Shown one piece after another: positions 45,418 through 54,539 of a stretch of DNA of 64,000 bases. This stretch comes from Ardenticatenaceae bacterium (GTDB lineage Bacteria; Chloroflexota; Anaerolineae; Promineifilales; Promineifilaceae), in the NCBI GenBank assembly GCA_020634415.1, contig JACKBT010000019.1:40454-104453 (forward strand). The letters run 5' to 3'. The notes beneath the pieces were generated by a model. The model had not been told where the DNA came from. It searched no databases and saw only the letters and a program-made list of their open reading frames with translations. The position numbers and the translations under genes were made by a program. Numbering within the stretch: position 1 is the first letter of the stretch; every line of letters starts with the position of its first letter.

Positions 45418-46323
45418 ATGTTCAAACGAAGTACACACCCTGAGATAGTTGTGGCCGCGGCATCGGCCGTTTGGGGATTATTTTGGCTGCCACTACGAGC
45501 TTTTGAGCGCGGGGGGCTAGAACCCGGTTGGATCATCATCTGCCAATTCACCGTGCCTTGCCTTGTCCTGTCGTTTCCAGCCCTAAGGCGTTGGCGAAGA
45601 GGCCAAGCCACTGGCATCGCCCAGATGGCAACCGGGCTGCTTGTGGGTGGTGGCGTGGTGTTGTATTCCGAGAGCTTGCTGCAAACAAATGTGGCCCGGT
45701 CGCTCATCCTTTTCTACGTCATGCCAGCCTGGGGGACATTGGTGGAGGTTGGGCTGATGGGACGACGCTTTACCCTGTGGCGCTGCTTGGCCTTGTTCTT
45801 GAGCCTGGCTGGCTTGTTTGCTCTGTTGGGTCTGAACGATTCCTTTGCTTTTGCCCTAAATCTCGGCGATTGGATGGCACTGTTGGCTGGCCTTGTCTTC
45901 ACCTTTGGTGCGATGCGGATACGGGAAATGCCGCAAGTGTCAGTTTTTGAGCAGGTGTTTGCCTTCTTCCTGTTTGGCTCGCTGGTGGCGGTGGGGCTAT
46001 CCTTGCTGCCCATTGCTGCGTTGGGGCAGCCGCCCACTTTTCCATCATTACTTGCGCTTACTCCCTGGCTGGTGTTGATGACGGCCGTTCTCATTCCCGT
46101 TATGTGGGGAATCTATTGGGGTTCTCGCTTTGTGGATCCCGGTCGTTTGGGCATTGTTTTGCAATTAGAAGCAGTGGTGGGTATTGGCAGTGCGGCTCTT
46201 TTGGCTGGAGAGCCATTTGGTTGGGCTGAGACCATTGGCGCACTTTTTGTTATTGGCGCTGGTTTGGTTGAGGTTTGGGGGAATAGGGAAGCTAGCAGTT
46301 TGTCGGAGAACCCCAATTTGTAG
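45418..46323 (+). CDS. DMT/EamA family transporter
   Basis: The 301-residue protein has about ten hydrophobic segments in two repeats, e.g. VVAAASAVWGLFWLP, AQMATGLLVGGGVVLY, SLILFYVMPAWGTLVEVG and IPVMWGIYWGSRFV. The Trp-Gly and Pro-containing helix patterns are typical of EamA carriers, which export metabolites or amino acids. The substrate is unknown. It is divergent from the glucosidase gene. Confidence 0.85.
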   Translation: MFKRSTHPEIVVAAASAVWGLFWLPLRAFERGGLEPGWIIICQFTVPCLVLSFPALRRWRRGQATGIAQMATGLLVGGGVVLYSESLLQTNVARSLILFYVMPAWGTLVEVGLMGRRFTLWRCLALFLSLAGLFALLGLNDSFAFALNLGDWMALLAGLVFTFGAMRIREMPQVSVFEQVFAFFLFGSLVAVGLSLLPIAALGQPPTFPSLLALTPWLVLMTAVLIPVMWGIYWGSRFVDPGRLGIVLQLEAVVGIGSAALLAGEPFGWAETIGALFVIGAGLVEVWGNREASSLSENPNL

Positions 46324-46407
46324 CCGCGAAATCCCTTTTGCGCTCGGGGAACGCGGTAGGGATACCGCGCCTACGGCCACTTTTCCGACAGCCTGCTAGT
46401 GGTACGC

Positions 46408-47193
46408 TTAAACAGTGACAACCAAGCCATCATCGGCCAAATCCACCTTATCGCCTAAGATGGCTTTGGCTTTGGCTCGTTCGCCTTCGTAATCGGCTAA
46501 TACAGTTAAGCCGTGATGGATGAAGAGGAGACGGCCGTATTGCCACCCGTTCTCCTTCACAAAGGTACACACCTTCGCTACATCATGGTGTCCCGTCTCC
46601 ATCAACAGCAGATCGCAGCCATCTCCCACCAGGCCAGCCAGTTCGCTGATATGCTTCACATCACCGGAATGGACGAGGGAACGGCCGTTCACCCCCTCCA
46701 CCCGATACGAAAACGAGCGCCACGCCTCTCCCGGCTCCGGTACACCCATATGCTCATTATGCTGCGCCACCACCCGCAGCCCATCCTGCTCATACACCAG
46801 CCCATCGGCTACCAGATGCGGCACAAACTCAAAATCCAGCTCAAAGTTGCCCTGCGTCCGCCGCAGCATCTGCATCATCCCCGCCCAAACCTCCATATCT
46901 GGCACATGCACCTCAATGCGCTGGCCCGACAAACGGGGTGCCACAAACAGATTCAACTTGCGGCACGTCCACAACAGGTTGGGCAGCCCGCCAATATGAT
47001 CCATGTGTGGGTGCGTGATAAAAATCGCCCGCGTCGCCAGCACGTCCACACCGGTGGTGTGCGCCGTATACGAACAGCTCTCCCCCGCATCGAACCAATA
47101 AACGCCGCCATTCATCTCCAAAACAAAGGAACTGTGATGATAACCAGGCATTGGCTCCGTGCCGCTGCCTGTGCCGAGAAACGTAATTTTCAT
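46408..47193 (-). CDS. MBL-fold metal-dependent hydrolase
   Basis: The start at 47193 (MKITFLGTGSGTEP) is chosen because the beta-lactamase-like fold begins there; the frame is open upstream but reads through the spacer into the VOC gene region. The zinc motif THPHMDHIGG lies near residue 60, the second His in RVVAQHNEH near 155, then VHSGDVKH with Asp, and a late IHHGLTV. It resembles RNase Z-like/arylsulfatase-like MBL proteins that hydrolyse esters or phosphodiesters. Function not determined. Confidence 0.85.
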   Translation of the reverse strand: MKITFLGTGSGTEPMPGYHHSSFVLEMNGGVYWFDAGESCSYTAHTTGVDVLATRAIFITHPHMDHIGGLPNLLWTCRKLNLFVAPRLSGQRIEVHVPDMEVWAGMMQMLRRTQGNFELDFEFVPHLVADGLVYEQDGLRVVAQHNEHMGVPEPGEAWRSFSYRVEGVNGRSLVHSGDVKHISELAGLVGDGCDLLLMETGHHDVAKVCTFVKENGWQYGRLLFIHHGLTVLADYEGERAKAKAILGDKVDLADDGLVVTV

Positions 47194-47282
47194 GTTGTGT
47201 TGTATGGTAGGGGCGGGACAGGCGGGAGAGATGCTTGTTCTTAACCAACACTGTTTCTCCCGCCTGTCTCGCCCCCCTCTGT

Positions 47283-47654
47283 CTACAAAATCGTCGTAAA
47301 TTCCACCAAATTGCCAAACGGATCGCGGCAGAAAAAGCGGGGTCTGCCCGGAATAGGTGTCGTATCCCGTGTCGTGTGACCATCCGCTTCCAAACGCGCT
47401 CGCATGGCCTCCACATCTGCCACCGCAACGCAAAAATGATGCTCCTGCCCGCCGCCGGCAAACGTCTCAATAAAAATATGCAATTCTGTGTTGCCCAACT
47501 GATACCAGATGAGGCCGCGCCCTTGCAGCGTCTCCGGCACAGCAATCTCCGGCAGCCCGACTGAGCCGCCATAAAATGCTCGTGCCGCTTGCGTGGCTTC
47601 TTCACCAAACGGCCGATGAATGCTCACATGTTGAATGCGGGGAAGGGTGGTCAT
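47283..47654 (-). CDS. VOC/glyoxalase family protein
   Basis: The 123-residue protein has the paired beta-alpha-beta-beta-beta halves: IQHVSIHRPFGEEATQAARAF with a His ligand near the start and HHFCVAVADVEAMRARL in the middle, ending in FFCRDPFGNLVEF. The family covers glyoxalase, dioxygenase and resistance proteins; the exact role is unclear. Confidence 0.85.
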   Translation of the reverse strand: MTTLPRIQHVSIHRPFGEEATQAARAFYGGSVGLPEIAVPETLQGRGLIWYQLGNTELHIFIETFAGGGQEHHFCVAVADVEAMRARLEADGHTTRDTTPIPGRPRFFCRDPFGNLVEFTTIL

Positions 47655-47670
47655 AAAAGCTCCAAGGAAA

Positions 47671-47722
47671 TTAGAGACTGGAGACTGTATGAGCCTTAGT
47701 CTCTAGTCTCTAGTCTCTAGTC
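47671..47722. repeat. Iterated GAGACT/AGTCTC inverted repeat
   Basis: TTAGAGACTGGAGACTG faces three to four AGTCTCT units. Its right arm includes the stop codon of the oxidoreductase gene at 47717. Same word family as 40678 and 53258. Confidence 0.6.
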
Positions 47723-48814
47723 ATCCAGTCTGCCAGCCATTAGCCCCAACGGCAGGGCCGCGGGCCGTTCGCAGCGGCTCTCAATCGTTACATGCTGCCC
47801 ACTGTTAGAGGATTCCTCGAAGGACTGCATTAAATCCAGCACATGGAAGGCCATATCACCGTTGGCACGATGGGAACGGCCGTTCACAATCCCATACGCC
47901 AAATCCGCCACCCCAATACCACGCCCCACCTTGTCACTGTGCGTCAACGGCACTTCAGACCATTCACTCGCGCCAGCGCGGCGCACCTTCACCGGCCCGC
48001 CAAAGATATTGGGGTCCGGCACACTCAGCGAGCCTTCCGTGCCATAAATCTCAATGCGCGGCATACTGTGCGCCCAAATATCAAAGCTCATAATCAGCGT
48101 GGCAATGGCCCCATTGGCAAAGTCTATCAATCCAGCCACATGGGTTGGTGTGTTCACCGGAATGCGTTCGCCATAACGAGGCTGGCTGGTGACAATGCGT
48201 TCGGGGAACGAGGCTTTTACCGCGCCCGTGGTGCGCACGGCAGGCCCCATCAGATGCACCATTGCCGTCAGGTAATATGGCCCCATGTCGAACATCGGCC
48301 CCGCGCCGGGTTGGTAGAAGAAGTAGGGGTTGGGATGCCACATTTCCATACCATGCCCCATCATAAAGGCAGTGGCGGCAATCGGTTCGCCAATCCAGCC
48401 ATCATCAATCAACTTGCGGCAGGTTTGCAAGCCGCCACCCATGAAGGTGTCGGGCGCACAACCCACGCGCACGCCTTTGGCTTTTGCGGCATCTAGAACT
48501 TTACGGCCGTCTGCCCGCACCGTCGCCAATGGTTTTTCACTATGCACATGTTTGCCCGCCTCAATAATGGAGAGACTGACGGCGGCGTGAACGGCCGGAA
48601 TCGTCAAATTGATGACAATCTGAATCTCATCATCAGCCAACAACTCCTCTACCGACATAGGCCGCAGATCATATTCCTGGGCCAGCTTTTCCGCCGCCAC
48701 TGGCTCAATATCCGCACAGGCCACCAAATCCAAAATCTCAAACGCCCGACATCCTTTCACGTAGGCCGGGGCAATATTGCCACAGCCCAAAATGCCAACT
48801 TTTACTTTATCCAT
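47717..48814 (-). CDS. Gfo/Idh/MocA family oxidoreductase 1
   Basis: ATG at 48814 with AGGAGAACAGG upstream gives 365 residues. The Rossmann motif VGILGCGNIAPAYV opens the protein, the dinucleotide-binding HVHSEKPLATV contains the conserved EKP, and CAPDTFMGGG leads into the C-terminal alpha/beta substrate domain. Such enzymes oxidise sugars or cyclitols with NAD(P). It heads a set of similar genes. Confidence 0.9.
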   Translation of the reverse strand: MDKVKVGILGCGNIAPAYVKGCRAFEILDLVACADIEPVAAEKLAQEYDLRPMSVEELLADDEIQIVINLTIPAVHAAVSLSIIEAGKHVHSEKPLATVRADGRKVLDAAKAKGVRVGCAPDTFMGGGLQTCRKLIDDGWIGEPIAATAFMMGHGMEMWHPNPYFFYQPGAGPMFDMGPYYLTAMVHLMGPAVRTTGAVKASFPERIVTSQPRYGERIPVNTPTHVAGLIDFANGAIATLIMSFDIWAHSMPRIEIYGTEGSLSVPDPNIFGGPVKVRRAGASEWSEVPLTHSDKVGRGIGVADLAYGIVNGRSHRANGDMAFHVLDLMQSFEESSNSGQHVTIESRCERPAALPLGLMAGRLDD

Positions 48815-48836
48815 CCTGTTCTCCTTGTTCGTGATA

Positions 48837-48907
48837 ACTACAGCGGATAAAGAAATCAACGGATTTCTGACTCGTTTTCATCCGTTTATTTCTTTATCTG
48901 TTGTAGT
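48837..48907. repeat. Long imperfect inverted repeat between oxidoreductase and hydrolase genes
   Basis: ACTACAGCGGATAAAGAAAT on the left faces ATTTCTTTATCTGTTGTAGT on the right, with ATCAACGGAT/ATCCGTTT in the inner arms. It occupies most of the gap 48815-48921. Confidence 0.6.
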
Positions 48908-48921
48908 CACCATACTGCCAA

Positions 48922-49500
48922 TTATAAATTTACCCCGTTGGGGATTTCGATTTCATACTTTGCCCGAAATTCATTGTCAGCCGTCACAGTGCGCAGCCAT
49001 TCGTAGTAGAGGCTCTTGACGGTGACGAGTAGGACACCCGCCCGGCGCATACGCTCCAGACCAATAGCATGACCTTCATCAGGTGAAGCAGTAGCATTGG
49101 TGACGGCGACGACGTTGTAACCTTTTTGCAAGAGGCCCAGGGCGGAGTGGACGATGCAGACATCGGTTTCTAGGCCCACGAGTACGGCCGTTTTCCTTCC
49201 CATCCTCGCCACTGCCGCCAAAATATCTGGCTGATCAGCTAACCCGAAGACCATTTTGTTGTAAACGGTCAGTCTCTCCGCAATGGGCGCAACCAAACCG
49301 CCATGCTTACTCATCTCCTCGGCCGTACCGAGCATCGGCACACTCAACATCTCCGCCACCTGCACCAGCCAGCCAATACGATTAACCAGCAGTTCGCTTT
49401 CTGCTTCTGGCAATTTCCGCAAAAACGACTCCTGCACATCAATCACGATGAGCAGGCAGTCGTCAACGTTAATCAGGTGGGTGAGGGGAGAATGGATCAT
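48922..49500 (-). CDS. Isochorismatase-like cysteine hydrolase
   Basis: The 192-residue alpha/beta protein has the catalytic Asp in LIVIDVQESFL near residue 20, Lys near VYNKMVFG and the nucleophile Cys in VLVGLETDVCIVHSA near 115. Members hydrolyse amides such as nicotinamide or cleave isochorismate. Its place in a sugar-oxidation group may suggest an ancillary role. Confidence 0.88.
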   Translation of the reverse strand: MIHSPLTHLINVDDCLLIVIDVQESFLRKLPEAESELLVNRIGWLVQVAEMLSVPMLGTAEEMSKHGGLVAPIAERLTVYNKMVFGLADQPDILAAVARMGRKTAVLVGLETDVCIVHSALGLLQKGYNVVAVTNATASPDEGHAIGLERMRRAGVLLVTVKSLYYEWLRTVTADNEFRAKYEIEIPNGVNL

Positions 49501-49508
49501 GGAATATG

Positions 49509-49578
49509 TAGGGGAACTGAGGGGAACTTGGAGGAACTTAAGCTCCCCTCAGTTCCCCCAAGTTCCTACGAGTTCCTA
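49509..49578. repeat. Iterated GGGGAACT/AGTTCCCC inverted repeat
   Basis: GGGGAACTGAGGGGAACTTG on the left faces AGCTCCCCTCAGTTCCCCC on the right. The right arm runs to the stop of the isomerase gene at 49576. Compare the related word set at 25739. Confidence 0.6.
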
Positions 49579-50337
49579 GACCTTTCCCCGTCCCCAGCCG
49601 TTGTTGGTCAAATAGGCGTAGCTTTCCTGAACGGCCGTCAGCATATCCGTCGCGCACCTGTCCAACTCCACCACCAGCCATTCGGGGTGATGGGCGGCTT
49701 CAAAGAGGGCAGAGAAGTTCATCTCACCCTGACCGAGTGCCACCATATCCCCTTCCGGCGTGGCTGGGCCATCTTTAATATGCAAAAACGGCACACGTGA
49801 GCCTAATTCGCGCAAAACGGCCGCTGGATCCAGCCCACCCGTCAGTGCCCAATAGGTGTCTATTTCAAAAAAGATACTCTCATCCATCTCCGCCGCCAAA
49901 ATGCGGTAAGGGTACGTGCTGCCCACCGGTTCAAACTCCCACCAGTGGTTGTGAATGCCAAAGCGGAAGCCATTGGCCTGGGCAATGCGGTTGGCCTCAT
50001 TATACTTGGCCGCCAACCGCTTCACGCCATCCACCGTGTCGTGGTCATCGTGGCGCGGCCAGCCGTGCCAAATCATCACATCCGTGCCGGCATCGGCCAT
50101 AATTTCCAGCATTTTCTGTTGGTCATCGCCCAGCGGCAGTTCCACATGGGCCGAGGCCACCGTCAGGCCATTGGCCTGAATGATTTTGGTGGCTTCGGCT
50201 GGCGACATCGTTTCGGTGAAGAAGGCGCGTTCCACGCCCACATAGCCCATCTCCGCCACTTTTTCAATGACACCAGTAAAATCCTCAAGTAGCGCGTCGC
50301 GCAAAGTGTACAGTTGTAAGGCAATTGGTGTTGTCAT
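49576..50337 (-). CDS. Sugar phosphate isomerase/epimerase (TIM barrel) 1
   Basis: The 253-residue protein begins TPIALQLYTLRDALLEDF and contains GYVGVERAFF, a Glu in DESIFFEIDTYWALTGG, HLKDGP-like FLHIKDGP and WLVVELDRC, matching xylose isomerase-like (AP endonuclease 2) barrels with Glu/Asp/His metal ligands. It probably isomerises a keto or hydroxy sugar. A paralogue lies upstream at 50662-51420. Confidence 0.88.
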   Translation of the reverse strand: MTTPIALQLYTLRDALLEDFTGVIEKVAEMGYVGVERAFFTETMSPAEATKIIQANGLTVASAHVELPLGDDQQKMLEIMADAGTDVMIWHGWPRHDDHDTVDGVKRLAAKYNEANRIAQANGFRFGIHNHWWEFEPVGSTYPYRILAAEMDESIFFEIDTYWALTGGLDPAAVLRELGSRVPFLHIKDGPATPEGDMVALGQGEMNFSALFEAAHHPEWLVVELDRCATDMLTAVQESYAYLTNNGWGRGKV

Positions 50338-50411
50338 GATTACCCCCTGTAGAGACGTAGCATTTGGTCTTTAAGAAAATAATCCGGCAATAAAACTGGG
50401 CGAATGAATTC

Positions 50412-50486
50412 GCAGCAACGACTACGAAGCCCGCCTACGCGGGCTGAGTCTCAGTCGGCGTAGGCCGACTTGGTAGTCGTTGCTGC
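50412..50486. repeat. 75-bp cloverleaf-like inverted repeat
   Basis: Arms of 14 bases (GCAGCAACGACTAC and exact complement) enclose AGCCCGCCTACGCGGGCT and AGTCGGCGTAGGCCGACT, each a hairpin. The single-strand form could fold as a three-way junction. Confidence 0.65.
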
Positions 50487-50505
50487 GGTTTCAACCGCCG
50501 GAATT

Positions 50506-50599
50506 GTAACCGTTCACCCTCCCGGAGGTTTACCCTCGAGAGAGCCTCCGTAAAAGAAGCCTCCGGGAGGATTTTTCGCTCGAGGAACTGAACGATTAC
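50506..50599 (-). repeat. 94-bp interspersed palindromic repeat, copy 3
   Basis: Inverted relative to copies 1 and 2; its reverse complement matches copy 1 over 94 bp with only a few differences. The ends are GTAACCGTTCA and TGAACGATTAC. Confidence 0.85.
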
Positions 50600-50661
50600 C
50601 CGGAATTTATTACCGATGTAATTTTTTAATCTCCAATTGCAACGTCTCTACGAAAATTGGA

Positions 50662-51420
50662 TTAACGCCCTTGCGCCAACCCGTTGCTGGTCATATAGGC
50701 ATAACTCTCACGAACGGCCGTCATCATATCCGTCGCGCATCTATCCAGCTCCACAAACACCCACTGCGTATGCGCACCGCCAGCCGTAATGAGTGCCGGA
50801 ATGTCCATTGCGCCTGTGCCCAAAGCCGTCATATCATCTTGGCGGTTGTGGGCCGGGCCATCCTTAATGTGCAGCAGCGGCGAACGGCCACCCATCTCCG
50901 CCACAACTTTGGCCGGATCAACACCCGCTACTTTTATCCAGTAGGTGTCCAGTTCAAACTTCACGGCAGGGTCTACTTTTTCCATGAGTGAATAGATGGC
51001 GGGACGGCCGTTCAAATCACCATACTCAAAATCATGGTTGTGATAATGGATCGTCAGCCCATTGGCCTGCCCCACCTCATTGGCCTCATTCAAAATATCA
51101 GCCACCGTCTTAAGGCCATCCTCACTGGTAAAAAGTTCAGGATTAATAAAAGGCAAAATCACATGCTGGCAGCCCAACTGCGCCACATCATCCAAAACCT
51201 TGTTCTTATGCTCACCCACCGGCAGTTGGTAATGCACACTGGGCACAGTCAGGCCCAAATCATCATACACCTTCTTCTTGGCAGCGATGTCCGTCATCAG
51301 CCCGCCCCAGGGTTCAATCCCCACATAACCGATCTCCGCCACCTGGCGGATCGTCCCATCAAAATCCTCTGCAAACGCCTCGCGTAATGAATATAGTTGT
51401 AAACCAATTGGTGCTGTCAT
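50662..51420 (-). CDS. Sugar phosphate isomerase/epimerase (TIM barrel) 2
   Basis: Starting at ATG 51420 (MTAPIGLQLYSLREAFAEDF), after AAGGAG, it gives 252 residues. GYVGIEPWGG, FELDTYWIKVAGVDPAKV, LLHIKDGP and WVFVELDRC correspond closely to the neighbour, so it is a tandem paralogue. The in-frame upstream codons read through the iterated repeat and are not counted. Confidence 0.88.
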   Translation of the reverse strand: MTAPIGLQLYSLREAFAEDFDGTIRQVAEIGYVGIEPWGGLMTDIAAKKKVYDDLGLTVPSVHYQLPVGEHKNKVLDDVAQLGCQHVILPFINPELFTSEDGLKTVADILNEANEVGQANGLTIHYHNHDFEYGDLNGRPAIYSLMEKVDPAVKFELDTYWIKVAGVDPAKVVAEMGGRSPLLHIKDGPAHNRQDDMTALGTGAMDIPALITAGGAHTQWVFVELDRCATDMMTAVRESYAYMTSNGLAQGR

Positions 51421-51435
51421 CTTAAACTCCTTATA

Positions 51436-51511
51436 AATTGGTATATTAGTGTATTGGATATTGGTATATTTGATTGACTCAATACACCAATATACCAATA
51501 CACCATTACAC
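51436..51511. repeat. Iterated ATTGGTATA inverted repeat
   Basis: ATTGGTATATTAGTGTATTGG on the left faces CCAATATACCAATACACC on the right. It is AT-rich and lies between two minus-strand genes. Confidence 0.55.
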
Positions 51512-51513
51512 CC

Positions 51514-52497
51514 CTATTCCATCGGATATTTCATCCCCCACTGCGCCCGAATCGCATCCATCGTTCCCATAATTTGCAGCGATTCGTCGAGGGGCATAAT
51601 CTCACTCTCTAATTTGCCTGCTCGCAAGCAAGCCATTAATTCTTCCGCTTCATAATTCCAGCCATTGCCCACAAAGGCTGGCTGAATCTCTTCATCGGGC
51701 TGGCCGTTGACGGAGACCGTCAGGCTTTTGCCCACCCACCAGGGCGAGGGGATTTTGATACGGCCGTTTGTGCCTAAAATAAAGGCTTCGTGCGGCGTAT
51801 TGGTGCGAACGGCCGTCGTGCAAACCGCCATCGCCCCACCCTCATAGCCCAACACAAAAGCCGCCTGCTCATCCACCCCCGTCTCGCCCAACTCCGCCAT
51901 ACTGCTAATGCGACTCGGCTGCCCCAAAACCATATAAGCCAGCGAAAGCGGGTAAATGCCCACATCCAGCAGCCCTCCGCCGCCCAGATGGGGGTCGAAA
52001 GCACGGCTCTGGGGATTAAAACTAGCGCGGTAGCCAAAATCGGCCGTTATCATCCGCATCTCGCCAATCACCTTTGCCGCCAGCAGTTCCCGCAGCTTCA
52101 CCATAATGGGCAGATAGCGCGTCCACATCGCCTCCATCAAAAACAGACCCTTCTCACGGGCCTTGTCCACCATCTTTTGCGCCTGCGCCGCGTTAATGGC
52201 AAACGGCTTCTCGCAGATCACTGCCTTACCCGCTTCCAGAGCCAGCAGCGTGTTGTCCATGTGCAAATGGTGCGGTGTCGCCACATACACAGCCTGCACA
52301 TCCGCATCATTCACCAACGCCTCATAGCTGTCATAGCGGCGCGGCACATCGAATTGGTCGCCAAAAGCATCGGCCGTTGCCTGCGACCGTGACCCCACCG
52401 CCAACAACCTGGCTTCCGGCAACACCTGCAGCCCCGTCGCAAACTTCTTGGCAATATTGCCTGGGCCGATAATGCCCCAGTTAATAGTCTCACTCAT
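51514..52497 (-). CDS. Gfo/Idh/MocA family oxidoreductase 2
   Basis: The 327-residue protein starts [21 protein letters not shown], with [15 protein letters not shown] and [22 protein letters not shown] substrate-domain sequence (here ADFGYRAS and [14 protein letters not shown]). GGAGA precedes the ATG at 52497. It resembles dihydrodiol dehydrogenase-like members more than the other three. NAD(P)-dependent sugar oxidation is likely. Confidence 0.9.
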   Translation of the reverse strand: MSETINWGIIGPGNIAKKFATGLQVLPEARLLAVGSRSQATADAFGDQFDVPRRYDSYEALVNDADVQAVYVATPHHLHMDNTLLALEAGKAVICEKPFAINAAQAQKMVDKAREKGLFLMEAMWTRYLPIMVKLRELLAAKVIGEMRMITADFGYRASFNPQSRAFDPHLGGGGLLDVGIYPLSLAYMVLGQPSRISSMAELGETGVDEQAAFVLGYEGGAMAVCTTAVRTNTPHEAFILGTNGRIKIPSPWWVGKSLTVSVNGQPDEEIQPAFVGNGWNYEAEELMACLRAGKLESEIMPLDESLQIMGTMDAIRAQWGMKYPME

Positions 52498-52507
52498 ATC
52501 GTCTCCT

Positions 52508-52588
52508 GCTTTCTGGAGACTAGAGACCGGAGATTAGAGACTACCCCAGTCTCCAGTCTCTAGTCTCTAGTCTCCAATCTCCCAATCT
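52508..52588. repeat. Iterated GAGACT inverted repeat, long form
   Basis: GGAGACTAGAGACCGGAGATTAGAGACT faces AGTCTCCAGTCTCTAGTCTCTAGTCTCC split over short stretches. The right arm continues as TCTCC words into the stop of the ThuA gene. Confidence 0.6.
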
Positions 52589-53248
52589 CTAATTTCCAAT
52601 CTCCACTCCCGCCGCCCACAACAACCCCCGCCGCTGAATCTCCTTCGCTTCGGGGACGTTAAAGTCGGCAGCAACATGGCCGAGAGAGGAGTAGAAGATA
52701 CGGCCGTTACCATACATCCGCTTCCAAACCACTGGCATCACCACGCCGTCAATCCAAAAGGCATGTTCGCCGCTAAACGTCGTCGTCGCCAGCACCTCAT
52801 TCGCGGGGTCCACGTGCATATAATATTGCTCCGAGTGCATATCAAAATCAGGAATACCTTGTGTGATGGGATCATCCTGATTGGTCACATTCACCCGATA
52901 ATCAATAATATTGCCGGGGTGCGCCACCCACTGCCCGCCCACCATAAACTGGTAATCCACATTGTTGCGGAAGGCATCGGCCGTGCCGCCATGCCAGCCA
53001 CCGAGGTTTACGCCATTGCGAACGGCCGTTAACAGCCCCAACTCCTGCTCTCTCGTAATCGTCCCCATCGTCCAAATCGGCACAATCAAATCCAGCGCCG
53101 CCATCTTCTCTGCATCCAGATAGACATCCAGCGTATCACGAATCTCCACAGCCATACCCGCCGCCTCTAACAGCGGCGCAAAAATCTCCACACACGTCTT
53201 CGGTTCATGTCCAGGCCAACCGCCCCAGACCATTAATGCTTTTTTCAT
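52589..53248 (-). CDS. ThuA-domain protein 1
   Basis: The 219-residue glutamine amidotransferase-like fold begins [21 protein letters not shown] and contains [15 protein letters not shown] and [11 protein letters not shown], typical of ThuA (trehalose utilisation) proteins. Family members lack a proven reaction. The gene lies between two oxidoreductase genes. Confidence 0.85.
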   Translation of the reverse strand: MKKALMVWGGWPGHEPKTCVEIFAPLLEAAGMAVEIRDTLDVYLDAEKMAALDLIVPIWTMGTITREQELGLLTAVRNGVNLGGWHGGTADAFRNNVDYQFMVGGQWVAHPGNIIDYRVNVTNQDDPITQGIPDFDMHSEQYYMHVDPANEVLATTTFSGEHAFWIDGVVMPVVWKRMYGNGRIFYSSLGHVAADFNVPEAKEIQRRGLLWAAGVEIGN

Positions 53249-53257
53249 AATTCAAAG

Positions 53258-53315
53258 GGGAGACTGGAGATTAGAGATTGGAGATTGTTAGTCTCCAGTC
53301 TCTAGTCTCCAATCT
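53258..53315. repeat. Iterated GAGACT/GAGATT inverted repeat
   Basis: GGAGACTGGAGATTAGAGAT faces CTCCAATCTCTAATACG and AGTCTCCAGTCTCTAG. It ends at the stop of the next oxidoreductase gene. Confidence 0.6.
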
Positions 53316-54380
53316 CTAATACGCAATCATCACTTCCCGCCCCGTCTCCTGACTCTTATAAACCGCATCCAAAATCAAGGCCACTTGCAGCGATTGCTCG
53401 GCGGGAACCAGCGACTCGCCACCTGTAGCCACCAAATCGGCAAACTCAATAATTTCCTGATGATGGGGACGGTTGGGTTCGGGCTGCAGCAGCAATTGAC
53501 GATTATAATGCTGCTTGGTCACATTGTTCGATTGATAAATCTCATTCTTCGGCCAATGTGCCCCGCCCTTTGTGCCATAAAGCCACATCTGCATATCCTC
53601 ATACGTTTCCACAGGATGGTGCAGCATCCAGCTCACTTCCAACATCAGCGTCGCGCCATTGTCAAAGCGCACAAACGCTGCGGCAAAATCTTCCACATCA
53701 TATTCAGGCGGAATATCGGCCGTGCCCCAAATGCTAAACGCGCCCGGTTGATGCACCAACTCGGCCCGCGCCACACCCGTCACCGACACGGCCTTGGGGC
53801 TGCCCATAAACCACATCGTCAAGTCCAAAATGTGAACACCGATGTCCACCGTTGGCCCCCCGCCGCTGTGTTCTTTGAGGATGAAACCAGGGCGCACCGG
53901 CACGGCCGCTCTTCTAAGCATCCAACTCCGCGCATGGTACACATCCCCCAACGCCCCCGCATCAATCTCCGCCTTCAACGCTTTGGACACGCCGCTAAAG
54001 CGATGGTGCTGCGCCGTCATCAACGTCATGCCCGTGCGATCCCGCACCTCAATCATCTGCCGAATTTCAGCGGGAGTCGAGGCCAGCGGCTTCTCGCACA
54101 ACACATGTTTGCCTGCTTCCATCGCCCGCATCGCCAGCGGCGCATGGTAATTGTTGGGCGCACAGATGTCTATGATGTCAATATCGGGGTCGTTGAAGAT
54201 TTCATCGGGATCGGCCGTTGCATATTTGAGGCCATATTTCTCTTGCCAGCGGGGGAAAACGGCCGTGTTCACATCACTACCCGCCACCAACTCCGCATTC
54301 GGCGCAATCCCCCAACCCTCAGCGTGCAAATTCGCAATCCCCCCCATACCAACCAAACCAACTTTTAATTTGTCTGCCAT
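53316..54380 (-). CDS. Gfo/Idh/MocA family oxidoreductase 3
   Basis: The 354-residue protein has VGLVGMGGIANLHAEGW, NNYHAPLAMRAMEAGKHVLCEKPLAS, the His-containing AQHHRFSG and the substrate-domain sequence GGGPTVDIGVHILDL. The layout is that of glucose-fructose oxidoreductase-like enzymes. It probably handles the same substrate class as its paralogues. Confidence 0.9.
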   Translation of the reverse strand: MADKLKVGLVGMGGIANLHAEGWGIAPNAELVAGSDVNTAVFPRWQEKYGLKYATADPDEIFNDPDIDIIDICAPNNYHAPLAMRAMEAGKHVLCEKPLASTPAEIRQMIEVRDRTGMTLMTAQHHRFSGVSKALKAEIDAGALGDVYHARSWMLRRAAVPVRPGFILKEHSGGGPTVDIGVHILDLTMWFMGSPKAVSVTGVARAELVHQPGAFSIWGTADIPPEYDVEDFAAAFVRFDNGATLMLEVSWMLHHPVETYEDMQMWLYGTKGGAHWPKNEIYQSNNVTKQHYNRQLLLQPEPNRPHHQEIIEFADLVATGGESLVPAEQSLQVALILDAVYKSQETGREVMIAY

Positions 54381-54391
54381 GATTCTTGTAA

Positions 54392-54531
54392 GCGTAATTA
54401 CGTCATTGGTCTTTAACTAATTGATCGGGCAATTAATGTAGAGCGATTTTGTAAATCGCTCGGACGATTTACAAAATCGTCCCACACCCATTACCCGATT
54501 TATTTCTTAAACTGCAATGACGTAATTACGC
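54392..54531. repeat. 140-bp long-range inverted repeat with inner hairpins
   Basis: Outer arms GCGTAATTACGTCATTG (54392) and its exact complement (54515) enclose a second pair (TTAACTAATT / AATTTATTTCTTAA type, imperfect) and GAGCGATTTTGTAAATCGCTC plus GACGATTTTACAAAATCGTC hairpins. It fills the gap between two genes. Confidence 0.65.
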
Positions 54532-54539
54532 AATTATTT

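Larger units (their letters stand above)
50347..50655. repeat. Composite nested palindromes including 94-bp repeat
   Basis: The gap between the two isomerase genes has no gene. Outer arms GTAGAGACGT (50349) and ACGTCTCTAC (50642) enclose an inverted pair GCAGCAACGACTAC (50412) / complement (50473) with two inner hairpins, and then the 94-bp repeat at 50506-50599. Confidence 0.6.

Noticed and set aside
50347..50655. CRISPR array or integron-type attC site
   Set aside because: The repeats are palindromic composites of different sequence; there are no regularly spaced direct repeats, no cas genes and no integron integrase.
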